Positions 1 to 7,255 of a stretch of 16,698 nt of DNA are shown in pieces; position 1 is the first letter of the stretch, and each line of letters starts with the position of its first letter. The notes below the pieces were generated by a model. The model was given only the letters and a program-made list of their open reading frames with translations, ran no database searches and had not been told where the DNA came from. A program made the position numbers and the translations under genes. Source of the DNA: JASSUD01 sp031963365 (GTDB taxonomy: Bacteria > Pseudomonadota > Gammaproteobacteria > Burkholderiales > Burkholderiaceae); the NCBI GenBank assembly GCA_031963365.1, contig JASSUF010000046.1, positions 1 to 16,698 on the forward strand. Direction: 5' to 3'.

Positions 1-76
1 ATCCAGACTTCCTTTACGAGGTCTTAACTGCTCAAATTTAAATGAGGCGGCCCTGACCGTTCTTTGGGTTGTAGAG

Positions 77-709
77 TTAAATATTAGGTGAGAGTCCCGC
101 CCATCTGAGCGTGGGATGTTCTGCGCTATGAAGGCCAAATAAATCCAGCACACGCTCCACTGTATGGTCAACGATATCGTCGATAGAGGTCGGGTGATTA
201 TAAAAAGCAGGGAGAGGGGGAAAAATAATGCCACCCATTTCTGTGATGGTAGTCATATTGCGCAGATGAACTAGGTTCAGAGGCGTTTCGCGCACGAGCA
301 AAATGAGGCGGCGGCGCTCTTTGAGAGTGACTTCTGCAGCCCGCGTGATGAGATTGTCAGAAAAACCTTGCGCTATAGAGGAGAGGGTTTTCATAGAGCA
401 AGGTGCGATGACCATGCCGTGCGTTATAAAAGAACCACTAGCCAGCGTAGCGCCCACATCTCGAACGGAATGCACTACATCTGCAAGTTGACGTACAGCA
501 GGCTTATCAAGGCCTAGCTCATGCCGTAACGTTAGCCAGCCTGCGGCGGAGACCAGCAGATGGCTCTCGACGGAATCGATAGTGCGCAATATTTCAAGCA
601 AACGCACCCCATAGCGCACCCCTGTAGCACCTGTGATGGCTACAACCAAACGTGTGGGCGCACGTTTGGAAATCGAAGAGGGGGAAAGGTTTGTGGCAGT
701 AGCACTCAT
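77..709 (-). CDS. ubiX: Flavin prenyltransferase UbiX
   Basis: UbiX joins a dimethylallyl group to FMN, making the prenylated flavin cofactor used by the UbiD decarboxylase in ubiquinone synthesis. The 210-residue product has the flavoprotein nucleotide-binding start GATGVRYG (residues 27-34), the family signature APCSMKTLSSIAQGFSDNLI (102-121), and a C-terminal block KERRRLILLVRETPLNLVHL (130-149), all typical of the family. The length fits, with an N-terminal extension of about 18 residues rich in Ser and Thr. The ATG at 709 is the only sensible start, although no clear Shine-Dalgarno sequence precedes it. The gene lies 20 bp downstream of grxD on the same strand, so the two are probably cotranscribed. 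Family assignment is firm; the physiological role is taken from the family. Confidence 0.95.
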   Translation of the reverse strand: MSATATNLSPSSISKRAPTRLVVAITGATGVRYGVRLLEILRTIDSVESHLLVSAAGWLTLRHELGLDKPAVRQLADVVHSVRDVGATLASGSFITHGMVIAPCSMKTLSSIAQGFSDNLITRAAEVTLKERRRLILLVRETPLNLVHLRNMTTITEMGGIIFPPLPAFYNHPTSIDDIVDHTVERVLDLFGLHSAEHPTLRWAGLSPNI

Positions 710-729
710 ATCTAAGAGTGGTAACGGCT

Positions 730-1059
730 TTAAGCAGAAGCAAATAAAGCTTGCAGCTCACCAGACTCATACATCTCATTCATGATGTCTGAGCCACCTA
801 TAAATTCGCCTCGCACATAGAGTTGCGGAATCGTTGGCCAATTTTTATACGTTTTAATGCCTTGTCGAATCTCGTTATCGCTCAAAACATCGACCGTATG
901 AAACTCATGGACTCCACACGCCTTTAGAAGTTGTATGGCCCGACCTGAAAAGCCGCACATTGGAAATTGCGCATTGCCTTTCATAAATAAGACGACAGTA
1001 TGCGCGTCAAGAAGTTGTTGAATGCGTTCATGTACCTGGTTTTCAAGTGTGTTTTGCAT
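730..1059 (-). CDS. grxD: Monothiol glutaredoxin (CGFS type), Grx4 family
   Basis: This is a 109-residue monothiol glutaredoxin of the kind that carries or transfers Fe-S clusters in the cytoplasm. The active-site CGFS is at residues 35-38 inside FMKGNAQFPMCGFSGRAI. Further along are WPTIPQLYVRGEFIGG, with the cis-proline and the glutathione-binding Gly-Gly, and the closing helix SDIMNEMYESGEL. A longer frame reaches a TTG codon at 1113, but the ATG at 1059 gives the normal family length and avoids 18 non-conserved residues, so it is preferred. ubiX follows 20 bp downstream. In Burkholderiales this pair usually closes a hemA-prfA-prmC-grxD-ubiX run (recalled knowledge). Here prmC is absent upstream and a divergent virB cluster occupies its place. 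Confidence 0.94.
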   Translation of the reverse strand: MQNTLENQVHERIQQLLDAHTVVLFMKGNAQFPMCGFSGRAIQLLKACGVHEFHTVDVLSDNEIRQGIKTYKNWPTIPQLYVRGEFIGGSDIMNEMYESGELQALFASA

Positions 1060-1404
1060 TGCTTTTCGTCCATTCAAATCAAATTTATTTGCTCGGTCTC
1101 GTACAGCACCCAAAGAGGAGATGCTCCATTACCGTTTTACCCAAGCTAAAGATCATACAAGATTGCAGCCTATTTCTATTGGGATTTTTTAAAAAAACTA
1201 AAGGACGATTTAGCTATATGGCCTAGCCAAACGATGAATAGTTTTAAAAGAATCTGAGCGATAAGCTGCTTTTCTTCTGAACGATGCTCTGAAATGGCTC
1301 TCTAAAATTTTTAGATGGATGCCTTTGAGCGTGTTTTTCAAAAGACGGAAATAGAAGTATTTCTGACTGGGTATCTCCTGATCTTTGCAAAAAAGGGACG
1401 CAGC
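1060..1404. other. Divergent intergenic region between grxD and virB8
   Basis: These 345 bases hold no credible gene. They separate the minus-strand grxD from the plus-strand virB operon and so should contain both promoters. An uninterrupted T6A7 tract lies at 1185-1197. On the minus strand a TATGAT hexamer near 1151-1156 could be a grxD -10 box, but no matching -35 box is visible. An open frame runs into virB8 from an ATG at 1315, but those residues look unlike VirB8. I see no tRNA, terminator hairpin or insertion sequence here. Confidence 0.5.
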
Positions 1405-2133
1405 ATGGCGCTTTTCTCGACTTCCGAAGAGGTCCCTCTTACACAACCCCATACGGATTTAGCCAAAACGTATTTTGATTCGGCTATCGACTGGGAATCT
1501 TCGCGTATTGAACATATCGAACGTGCTGCGCGACGCGCGTGGCAAGTTGCGGGAGGTGCTTGTGCGGTAGCGCTTAGTGCGTCATTGGCCATTATTTTTA
1601 TGATGCCTTTAAAAACTACGCTGCCTTATCTAATACGCGTTGATAGCGTAACAGGCATGCCAGATATTGTAACCACGCTAAACACTAAGAATGTGAAATA
1701 CGAAGAAGCGATTAATACATATTGGTTAGCGAAATATGTGCGTGCTCGTGAAGCTTACGACTGGCACACGCTGCAAAGTGATTACGACACAGTAGGGCTT
1801 TTATCTTCTAAACAGGTTGGTGCGCAGTATGCAGAGCGCTTTGAGGGTAAAGAAGCGATAGATAAAAAGTGGGGTAATAGCCTGCACATAGGAGTGGATA
1901 TTTTAAGTGTAGTGCCTACCTCTGAAGGCCGCGGGACGGTGCGTTTTATGAAGACCAGCCAATCTACAGATCGCACAGGCCCTAGTACTGTTACACACTG
2001 GATAGCCACTATTGCTTATCGCTACCAAAATCCTTCTGCGATGAAAGAGCGTGCACGCTTAATCAATCCGTTGGGTTTTCAGGTGCTGAGTTATCGCGTT
2101 GATCCTGAGTTTGTTAAAGGAGAAACTCTATGA
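1405..2133 (+). CDS. virB8: T4SS inner-membrane assembly protein VirB8
   Basis: VirB8 is a bitopic inner-membrane protein that nucleates assembly of the T4SS core and contacts VirB6, VirB9 and VirB10. The 242-residue product has a short cytoplasmic N-terminus, one membrane span at about residues 46-68 and a periplasmic NTF2-like domain. It ends with the family motif NPLGFQVLSYRVD (221-233). The start at 1405 is chosen because AAGGGA lies six bases upstream and the product then begins with the usual soluble segment (YFDSAIDWESSRIEHIER). An upstream in-frame ATG at 1315 would add 30 residues not expected in VirB8. It is the first gene of the virB run, and its stop overlaps the virB9 start (ATGA). 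Confidence 0.93.
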   Translation: MALFSTSEEVPLTQPHTDLAKTYFDSAIDWESSRIEHIERAARRAWQVAGGACAVALSASLAIIFMMPLKTTLPYLIRVDSVTGMPDIVTTLNTKNVKYEEAINTYWLAKYVRAREAYDWHTLQSDYDTVGLLSSKQVGAQYAERFEGKEAIDKKWGNSLHIGVDILSVVPTSEGRGTVRFMKTSQSTDRTGPSTVTHWIATIAYRYQNPSAMKERARLINPLGFQVLSYRVDPEFVKGETL

Positions 2134-3143
2134 AAAATGCGCCAATGTGCACGTGTGCGATGGCTGGTACGGCTTCAAAGAGAAGGCTCAAGTCAGTGGT
2201 AGCCGTTGGTATGGCGCTTGCCTTCTTTACAAATACAACGCTGGCAACCCATTTGCCCCAAGGCTCAAAGTACGACGCGCGAATTCAGTACGTAGACTAT
2301 AACAAAGACGATGTAGTCATGATCCAGGCCTACCCTGGACTGGGCACGCAAGTTGTTTTTTCATCCGATGAAAAAATTCTAGATATAGCCTGTGGCTTTT
2401 CCCAAGGTTGGGAGATTTTAGATAAAAGAAATGCTCTGTATTTAAAGCCAAAATCAGTGAAAGTCAGCGATGAAAAAATACTTTTGCCAGAGGCAGGGAA
2501 GTGGAATACGAATTTATTAGTGACTACCACTAAGCATCTCTATGCGTTTGATCTGTACTTGATGGCTGGTAATGACAGTAAAGAAACGGCCCATAGCACT
2601 TCAAAAAATATCGGAAAAAATCTTCAAAAAAGTACTCGACCACCTAGCCGTATTATCCATAGGCGGCCCGCCTATCGTATTTTGTTTCATTACCCTAAAG
2701 AACAAATAGTTAAAGAAAAAGCCACTCACCGCCAGCAGCTTGTACACACACGTTTATCGCAAAAACCCGCTGTTGTGAATCGACAGTATTCGATGCAAGT
2801 AGGTAAACATTCACAGAATATCGTGCCATCTATGGCGTATGACGATGGACGTTTTACCTATTTTCAATTTCCAAATAATCAAGATTTTCCTGCCGTATTT
2901 GTCTGGGCTGCAGATGGCTCTGAGCGTGTCGTGAATACGCATGTGGAGGCTCGTACTTCAGGGGAAGTAGAAGATTTACTGGTAGTGCATCAAGTGGCGC
3001 CAAAAATGGTGCTGCGCTCGGGCAAATCGGTGGTCAGTATTTACAACGACCATTTTAATGCGCATGGGATTGCGCCACGCAATGGCAGCAGCATCCTTGG
3101 CTTAAAGCGTGTGTTGCGCACAGAAGAGGGGGGAGCGCTATGA
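2130..3143 (+). CDS. virB9: T4SS outer-membrane core protein VirB9
   Basis: VirB9 forms the outer-membrane core ring with VirB10 and a VirB7-type lipoprotein. The 337-residue protein begins with a basic region (KRRLK, 17-21), a hydrophobic stretch and a probable signal-peptidase site after Ala39. The N-terminal VirB9 domain follows (YDARIQYVDYNKDDVVMIQA, then an AYPGLGTQVVF-type strand). The C-terminal beta domain contains YDDGRFTYFQFPNNQDFPAV and VVHQVAPKMVLRSGKSVVSI, typical of the family. A long, basic, Ser/Thr/Gln-rich linker at about residues 147-235, broken by the conserved YRILFHYP, makes the protein longer than most VirB9 proteins. AAAGGAG supports the start at 2130, which overlaps the virB8 stop. 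The end overlaps virB10 in the same ATGA manner, indicating translational coupling. Confidence 0.93.
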   Translation: MKNAPMCTCAMAGTASKRRLKSVVAVGMALAFFTNTTLATHLPQGSKYDARIQYVDYNKDDVVMIQAYPGLGTQVVFSSDEKILDIACGFSQGWEILDKRNALYLKPKSVKVSDEKILLPEAGKWNTNLLVTTTKHLYAFDLYLMAGNDSKETAHSTSKNIGKNLQKSTRPPSRIIHRRPAYRILFHYPKEQIVKEKATHRQQLVHTRLSQKPAVVNRQYSMQVGKHSQNIVPSMAYDDGRFTYFQFPNNQDFPAVFVWAADGSERVVNTHVEARTSGEVEDLLVVHQVAPKMVLRSGKSVVSIYNDHFNAHGIAPRNGSSILGLKRVLRTEEGGAL

Positions 3144-4468
3144 AGCATGGTAAGCCGCATACGGATGCGAATCAGTCTGATCTCCCTAATACTTTGCATA
3201 CCCTTGAAGGAGAGCGAGGTGCTCCACAAGTTAAAACGCTCAACACCACGCTTCCTCGCACTTGGATTTCCGCGTTTATCTTTGGGCTTCTTTTACTGGC
3301 ATTAGCTCTTGTGCATTACACCTATAAAAAGCGTGTACCTGTGGCTTCTCATGCGGCACAAAAACGTGAGCCACCCATGATGGAAAGCTCTATACCCAAT
3401 CGTTCTTTTGATCGTCAGCCTGCTGCTCCTGCTGCATCCCTCCCTATTCCTACTTCTTTATCTTCTGCGGCGACGTTTATCGCGCGCACTGCTTCGGGTA
3501 TGCCTGATAGACCTTTGCCGGACACGAAATTTACTTTTCCCTATCCAATGCGCATGCCTATACAGCCTATGGTTATGCCAGCCTGGATGCAAAAACAAAG
3601 TGAGAAAAAATCGTCTTCGCTAGATAAATCCAGCTCTGCGCTAATGGTGAGCAAAGAGGTAGCACTAGGCAGCTCTGCTGTAAGTGTGATGGACGGTATT
3701 TCACTGGGTAGATTGACTGGTAGGCCAGATATACCTCCAGTCATGGGTGCCATGAACGCAAGGGAGATAGCCCAAACGGAGGAAAGCTTGCCAACTAACC
3801 AAACTGCTCAAGGCATGAAGCCGCACGCTCTAGGAGAGCTACTTCAATCCACAAATACGCCTATGCAACGTGCGCGCCATCTAGGAAACCGAAATTTCAT
3901 AGTCCCTAAAGGCACTTTTATCAACTGTGTGTTGCAAACCAAACTAGATACTTCGGTAGCCGGTATGACGCGTTGCGGGGTTACGCAACATATATATAGC
4001 GACAACGGCAAAGTGGTTTTAATAGAGCGAGGTTCTACAGTGTTTGGGGAATATCAGGCAGGCATGGATCAGGGTATTAAACGTGTTTTTGTGCTGTGGA
4101 GTCGCCTTAAAACGCCAAATGGCACAGTCATCGACCTCGATTCTCCTGCAACTGATGCGCTAGGTGCAACAGGACTATCCGGTCATGTGGATACGCATTT
4201 CTGGGCGCGCTTTGGCGGTGCAATGGCAATAAGCCTCATAGACGATATAGGGAAGGCTTTGGTGCGGCCCATGCACGATACGGAGAAAAATGGCACCACT
4301 ATCCACTTTGGCAGCACCCATCAAACGAGCCAAGATATGGCAACAGAAGCGCTAAAACGTACGATTAACATTCCATCTACGCTCTATAAAAATCAAGGGG
4401 GAAGTGTTGCGGTCTATCTGGCCAGAGATCTAGACTTTTCAGAGGTCTACGATGTATCGGTCGAATAA
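3140..4468 (+). CDS. virB10: T4SS core scaffold VirB10
   Basis: VirB10 spans both membranes and relays energy from the cytoplasmic ATPases to the outer-membrane channel. The 442-residue protein has a roughly 40-residue cytoplasmic head, a membrane span at residues 41-60, a Pro/Ser-rich periplasmic linker (about 75-150), and a C-terminal TrbI/VirB10 beta-barrel domain from about residue 240. That domain starts NRNFIVPKGTFINCVLQTKL, continues VVLIERGSTVFGEY, and contains the segment ALGATGLSGHVDTHFWARFG that precedes the outer-membrane antenna helices. GGGGGGAG sits just upstream of the start. The start overlaps the virB9 stop, and the C-terminus overlaps the virB11 start by 17 bases. Confidence 0.95.
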   Translation: MKHGKPHTDANQSDLPNTLHTLEGERGAPQVKTLNTTLPRTWISAFIFGLLLLALALVHYTYKKRVPVASHAAQKREPPMMESSIPNRSFDRQPAAPAASLPIPTSLSSAATFIARTASGMPDRPLPDTKFTFPYPMRMPIQPMVMPAWMQKQSEKKSSSLDKSSSALMVSKEVALGSSAVSVMDGISLGRLTGRPDIPPVMGAMNAREIAQTEESLPTNQTAQGMKPHALGELLQSTNTPMQRARHLGNRNFIVPKGTFINCVLQTKLDTSVAGMTRCGVTQHIYSDNGKVVLIERGSTVFGEYQAGMDQGIKRVFVLWSRLKTPNGTVIDLDSPATDALGATGLSGHVDTHFWARFGGAMAISLIDDIGKALVRPMHDTEKNGTTIHFGSTHQTSQDMATEALKRTINIPSTLYKNQGGSVAVYLARDLDFSEVYDVSVE

Positions 4469-5564
4469 AGCGCAAGATAATGGGACGCAAACCAGCACAT
4501 TGCATGTAAGTGGACTGCACAACGCAAGCTCACTGCTGTTTCATCTAGAGCCTCTTGCTCAGTGGATGTGTGTGCCAAGCATTACGGAAATATGCGTGAA
4601 CCGGCCTGGAGAGGTGTTTTGTGAACAAGCAGGAAAGTGGACGCATTACGTAGTGCCTTCTTTGACTTTCGAGCACCTCAAAGCGCTTGCTATTGCAACT
4701 GCCCAATTTTCAGGACATGACCTCTCAGAGAGCAATCCTTTGTTATCTGCCACTTTGCCAGAGGGGGAGCGTATACAAATCGTATTGCCTCCTGCTTGTG
4801 AAGCCAACACGGTTTCGATGACGATACGTAAACCTTCTTTGGCGCAACACACCCTTGCGGACTATGACAGACAAGGCTTTTTCAACGGTATACGTCCTGT
4901 TGTTCAAGAATTTAGTGAGCAAGAGCATAGGCTGATGGCGCTCAAAGCCGAATATAAATATGCCCATTTCCTGAAAATGGCCGTCACGCTTCAAAAAGTC
5001 ATTGTAGTTTCAGGAGAAACGGGATCAGGCAAAACCACGTTCATGAAAGCGTTGATCGAAGAAATTCCACAAAATGAACGTTTGATCACGATTGAAGATG
5101 TGCCAGAACTGCGTCTGCCTAATCATCACAACCATGTGCATTTGTTTTACCCCAGTGAGGCTAAAGAAGAGGAAAACGCTTTCCTTACTCCAGCCGCACT
5201 TTTAAAAAGCTGTTTGCGAATGAAACCCACGCGTATTTTGTTAGCGGAGTTACGAGGAGGGGAGGCTTTCGATTTTATGCAGGTTGCTGCTTCTGGACAT
5301 GGTGGAAGCATTACGAGTTGCCATGCTGGTTCTGTTGAGCTGACTTTTGAGAGGTTGGCTTTAATGATTTTGCAAAATCGACAAGGGCGCGCTTTATCGT
5401 ATGCAGTGATTCGGCAGTTGCTCTACCAAGTAGTAGATGTAGTGATTCATATACACAACGATATGCAGTTAAAAAAAGGCAGGCATATCACAGAACTTTG
5501 GTATGACCCATTGAAAAAAAGAAGTATTGGAGATAGTGACAAAATAAAGATGCATTCGAATTAA
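4452..5564 (+). CDS. virB11: T4SS hexameric ATPase VirB11
   Basis: VirB11 is a traffic ATPase that forms hexameric rings at the inner face of the cytoplasmic membrane and powers pilus assembly and substrate transfer. The 370-residue product has an N-terminal domain with ITEICVNRPGEVFCE. The ATPase core carries Walker A GETGSGKTT (188-196), the Asp-box region ITIEDVPELRL, Walker B RILLAELRGGEAFDF, and the His-box GHGGSITSCHAGS. All expected catalytic motifs are present, so it should be active. The start at 4452 is preceded by AGAGG and lies within the last codons of virB10, which implies coupled translation. The C-terminal tail is lysine-rich, and a 19-bp gap separates it from the next gene. 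Confidence 0.96.
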   Translation: MYRSNKAQDNGTQTSTLHVSGLHNASSLLFHLEPLAQWMCVPSITEICVNRPGEVFCEQAGKWTHYVVPSLTFEHLKALAIATAQFSGHDLSESNPLLSATLPEGERIQIVLPPACEANTVSMTIRKPSLAQHTLADYDRQGFFNGIRPVVQEFSEQEHRLMALKAEYKYAHFLKMAVTLQKVIVVSGETGSGKTTFMKALIEEIPQNERLITIEDVPELRLPNHHNHVHLFYPSEAKEEENAFLTPAALLKSCLRMKPTRILLAELRGGEAFDFMQVAASGHGGSITSCHAGSVELTFERLALMILQNRQGRALSYAVIRQLLYQVVDVVIHIHNDMQLKKGRHITELWYDPLKKRSIGDSDKIKMHSN

Positions 5565-5583
5565 AAATTTATAGGGTGCCCCT

Positions 5584-6129
5584 ATGTATAAAAGTCTGTT
5601 TTTATTATTAGCGGTGATGATTTCAGGGTGTACTTGGCTCGAGACATTGCCTGATACACAAGGTATGAAAATGCAGTCGGTTAATAATGATGCGCCCTCT
5701 GAATATGCAAGACTACATGCAGATTTATTAGATATTCAAAATACATTAGAAAAGCAAGGATATAAAACGGCCTCTATAAAGTTGCAACCCGATCACTCTA
5801 GTTCGCGTGTGGTGTATCTCTATTTTGCAAATACAAGCACGGTTTTTAAACCTACCCCTGCTGAAGAGATGGCTTTGTTGCCCTATATTAAAAAAACAAA
5901 ACATATAGAAATTAGAAGTCGATCTGATTATTTTCACTCCGATGCAGCTAGTGAGAAAATTTCTTTAGAGCGAGCACGCGCTATAAAACGGTATTTGCTT
6001 TCTCGAGGAGTGTTGCCATCTATTATTTCCATGCATTACGCCGTGAACGATGATTCGATGGAAGCGGAGGAGGGGAATGTTTTATATGGAAAAAATAGTC
6101 CCGTAGCAGTGGAACTATTTTATGAATAA
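5584..6129 (+). CDS. Lipoprotein with OmpA-like C-terminal domain in the virB cluster
   Basis: The 181-residue product begins with a lipoprotein signal peptide: a hydrophobic core and lipobox ISGC, with Cys16 as the lipidated residue. After a spacer it has an OmpA/MotB-like peptidoglycan-binding domain, recognisable by YLYFANTSTVFKPTPAEE and SEKISLERARAIKRYLLSRG. It is therefore probably anchored in the outer membrane and binds the cell wall. Its position between virB11 and the pilin genes, in a system lacking an obvious small VirB7, suggests it supplies the lipoprotein of the T4SS core or tethers the apparatus to peptidoglycan. That role is inference. The gene is visibly richer in A+T than virB8-virB11. 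The nearest ribosome-binding-like sequence is AGGGTG. Confidence 0.8.
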   Translation: MYKSLFLLLAVMISGCTWLETLPDTQGMKMQSVNNDAPSEYARLHADLLDIQNTLEKQGYKTASIKLQPDHSSSRVVYLYFANTSTVFKPTPAEEMALLPYIKKTKHIEIRSRSDYFHSDAASEKISLERARAIKRYLLSRGVLPSIISMHYAVNDDSMEAEEGNVLYGKNSPVAVELFYE

Positions 6130-6146
6130 AAAATAGGAGTCAAGCT

Positions 6147-6407
6147 GTGAGCATGAGATCAATGGTGGCTTTTATAAGAAAAGGTATCGTAATCGGATTG
6201 TCGGCAGGTGTTTTGCATTCTAGTGTCGCACATGCTGTTTTTACAGGAGACGTTGAGCTTGCATGCGAGGCAGCGTTATGCCTTTATTCAAAGTCAACTA
6301 TAAAAGAATGCACTCCTTCTCTCAAAAAATATTATTCAATTAAATTTAAAAAACGTTTTAAAACTGCTCAAGCTAGACAGGATTTTTTAAATAAATGTCC
6401 ACAATAA
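6147..6407 (+). CDS. Small periplasmic TrbM/KikA-like conjugal transfer protein
   Basis: This 86-residue protein has a signal peptide with likely cleavage after Ala30 (VAHA), followed by a short four-cysteine domain (Cys40, 45, 55 and 84). The pattern is ACEAALCLYS, then KECTPSLKKYYSIKFKKR, then ARQDFLNKCP. It matches my recollection of the TrbM/KikA/MpfK family, small periplasmic proteins of P-type conjugation and T4SS clusters. The cysteines probably form two disulfides. AGGAG lies seven bases before the GTG at 6147, which is preferred over the ATG at 6153. It sits between the lipoprotein and the pilin gene, in keeping with an accessory role in pilus biogenesis. Family call from motif memory; exact function unknown. 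Confidence 0.72.
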   Translation: MSMRSMVAFIRKGIVIGLSAGVLHSSVAHAVFTGDVELACEAALCLYSKSTIKECTPSLKKYYSIKFKKRFKTAQARQDFLNKCPQ

Positions 6408-6408
6408 G

Positions 6409-6427
6409 ATATGTTTTTAAAACATAT
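6409..6427. promoter_or_regulatory. 19-bp perfect palindrome directly before the virB2 ribosome-binding site
   Basis: Two 9-base arms, ATATGTTTT and AAAACATAT, flank one central T. The palindrome starts one base after the TrbM-like stop codon and ends immediately before AGGGAGAAGGAG, the virB2 ribosome-binding region. In DNA it could be an operator; in RNA it could fold next to the pilin start and affect stability or translation. Structure is seen; function is inference. Confidence 0.45.
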
Positions 6428-6441
6428 AGGGAGAAGGAGTG

Positions 6442-6780
6442 ATGAGGTTGAGTGTAAAAGAATATTCCTTCTATAAAAATATACCCATTATTTTAAAAAA
6501 ATATACCCATTTTATTTTTATAAAAGGGTTGTTTATTTTTATGTTTTTTTCGCAGCCTGCGCTGGCAGAGGGTGGTTTGGAAAGAGTGAATGGATTTATG
6601 GACAATATTTTAAAAATTTTGCATGGTGTTTCTATGGGGGTCGTCACCATGGCAATTATGTGGTCCGGTTATAAATTCCTATTCAAGCAAGCAGATATTG
6701 CAGAGTGCGCAAAAATTTTGGCAGGGGGGTTGTTGATCGGTGGATCTGCTGAGTTGGCAAATTATCTGCTCATTCATTAG
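6442..6780 (+). CDS. virB2: T4SS major pilin VirB2
   Basis: VirB2 is the pilin subunit of the T-pilus. The 112-residue precursor has a long leader of about 42 residues ending PALA, which should be removed to leave a mature pilin of about 70 residues (EGGLERVNGFMDNILKILHG...). Two hydrophobic helices follow (about 56-78 and 92-110) with a short polar loop containing FKQADIAE, the expected VirB2 layout. The ATG at 6442 sits eight bases after AGGGAG; a GTG at 6439 lies inside the Shine-Dalgarno sequence, so it is less likely. The leader contains a 15-bp sequence repeated at a 22-bp interval (6475 and 6497). The gene is strongly A+T-rich. Confidence 0.86.
   Translation: MRLSVKEYSFYKNIPIILKKYTHFIFIKGLFIFMFFSQPALAEGGLERVNGFMDNILKILHGVSMGVVTMAIMWSGYKFLFKQADIAECAKILAGGLLIGGSAELANYLLIH
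6475..6511 (+). repeat. Short direct repeat within the VirB2 leader
   Basis: AAAAATATACCCATT occurs at 6475-6489 and exactly again at 6497-6511, giving a 22-bp period. Because 22 is not a multiple of three, the two copies are read in different frames. Confidence 0.7.
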
Positions 6781-6781
6781 G

Positions 6782-6796
6782 GGGCATGTCCTCAAT
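6782..6796 (+). repeat. 15-bp inverted repeat, left copy (virB2-virB3 gap)
   Basis: GGGCATGTCCTCAAT directly follows the virB2 stop. Its exact reverse complement lies at 10469-10483 at the end of virB5. A preceding TTAG is also shared, apart from two extra Gs here. Confidence 0.75.
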
Positions 6797-6858
6797 GGTT
6801 CTTGTTGCGCAATACCCAGTATGCATGGGTCAAATAAAAATAATATAGGAGAAAGATA

Positions 6859-7188
6859 ATGACAGAGTGTGGGGATATTTTATTCAAAGGATGCACACGG
6901 CCCGCGATGATTTTTGGCGTGCCTATGGCCCCGCTTACTATAGTGGGTGGAATAATTGTATTGGCAAGCATCTGGATTCATATTTTTATAACTATCCTTT
7001 TGTTTCCTGCACTCGCTATTATGCGGGCTATTGCAAAACATGATGACCAGCAATTCCGTTTATCGGGCCTCAAAATTTTATTCCGATTTCAATATGCTTT
7101 TCAAAATGGCCGTTTTTGGAAGGCTTCTGCTTATAGCCCCATTGAATTCAAAAAGCGCAATGCAGTCAAAATAGAATATAAAAAATAG
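6859..7188 (+). CDS. virB3: T4SS inner-membrane protein VirB3
   Basis: VirB3 is a small inner-membrane protein that works beside the VirB4 ATPase. The 109-residue product starts with the family motif LFKGCTRPAMIFGVPMAPLT. A long hydrophobic segment of one or two spans follows (about 20-52), then the conserved cytoplasmic KHDDQQFRLSGLKI. The basic C-terminal tail (KKRNAVKIEYKK) is somewhat longer than in many homologues. AGGAG lies eight bases upstream of the ATG. A 78-bp gap after virB2 is unusually wide for this cluster and carries one copy of a 15-bp inverted repeat plus a short ACCCA/TGGGT stem-loop, possibly separating pilin expression from the downstream genes. Confidence 0.9.
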   Translation: MTECGDILFKGCTRPAMIFGVPMAPLTIVGGIIVLASIWIHIFITILLFPALAIMRAIAKHDDQQFRLSGLKILFRFQYAFQNGRFWKASAYSPIEFKKRNAVKIEYKK

Positions 7189-7255
7189 AGGTAAAAATAA
7201 AAAATTAAACCGAGGTATATGAACCAAGCATTTTTAAAGTGTATAAGGCCCAACC

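Noticed and set aside
1060..1113. TTG-initiated longer grxD
   Set aside because: The ATG at 1059 gives the normal family length.
1315..1404. Upstream extension of virB8 from the ATG at 1315
   Set aside because: The added 30 residues are unlike VirB8, and the ATG at 1405 has a good ribosome-binding site.
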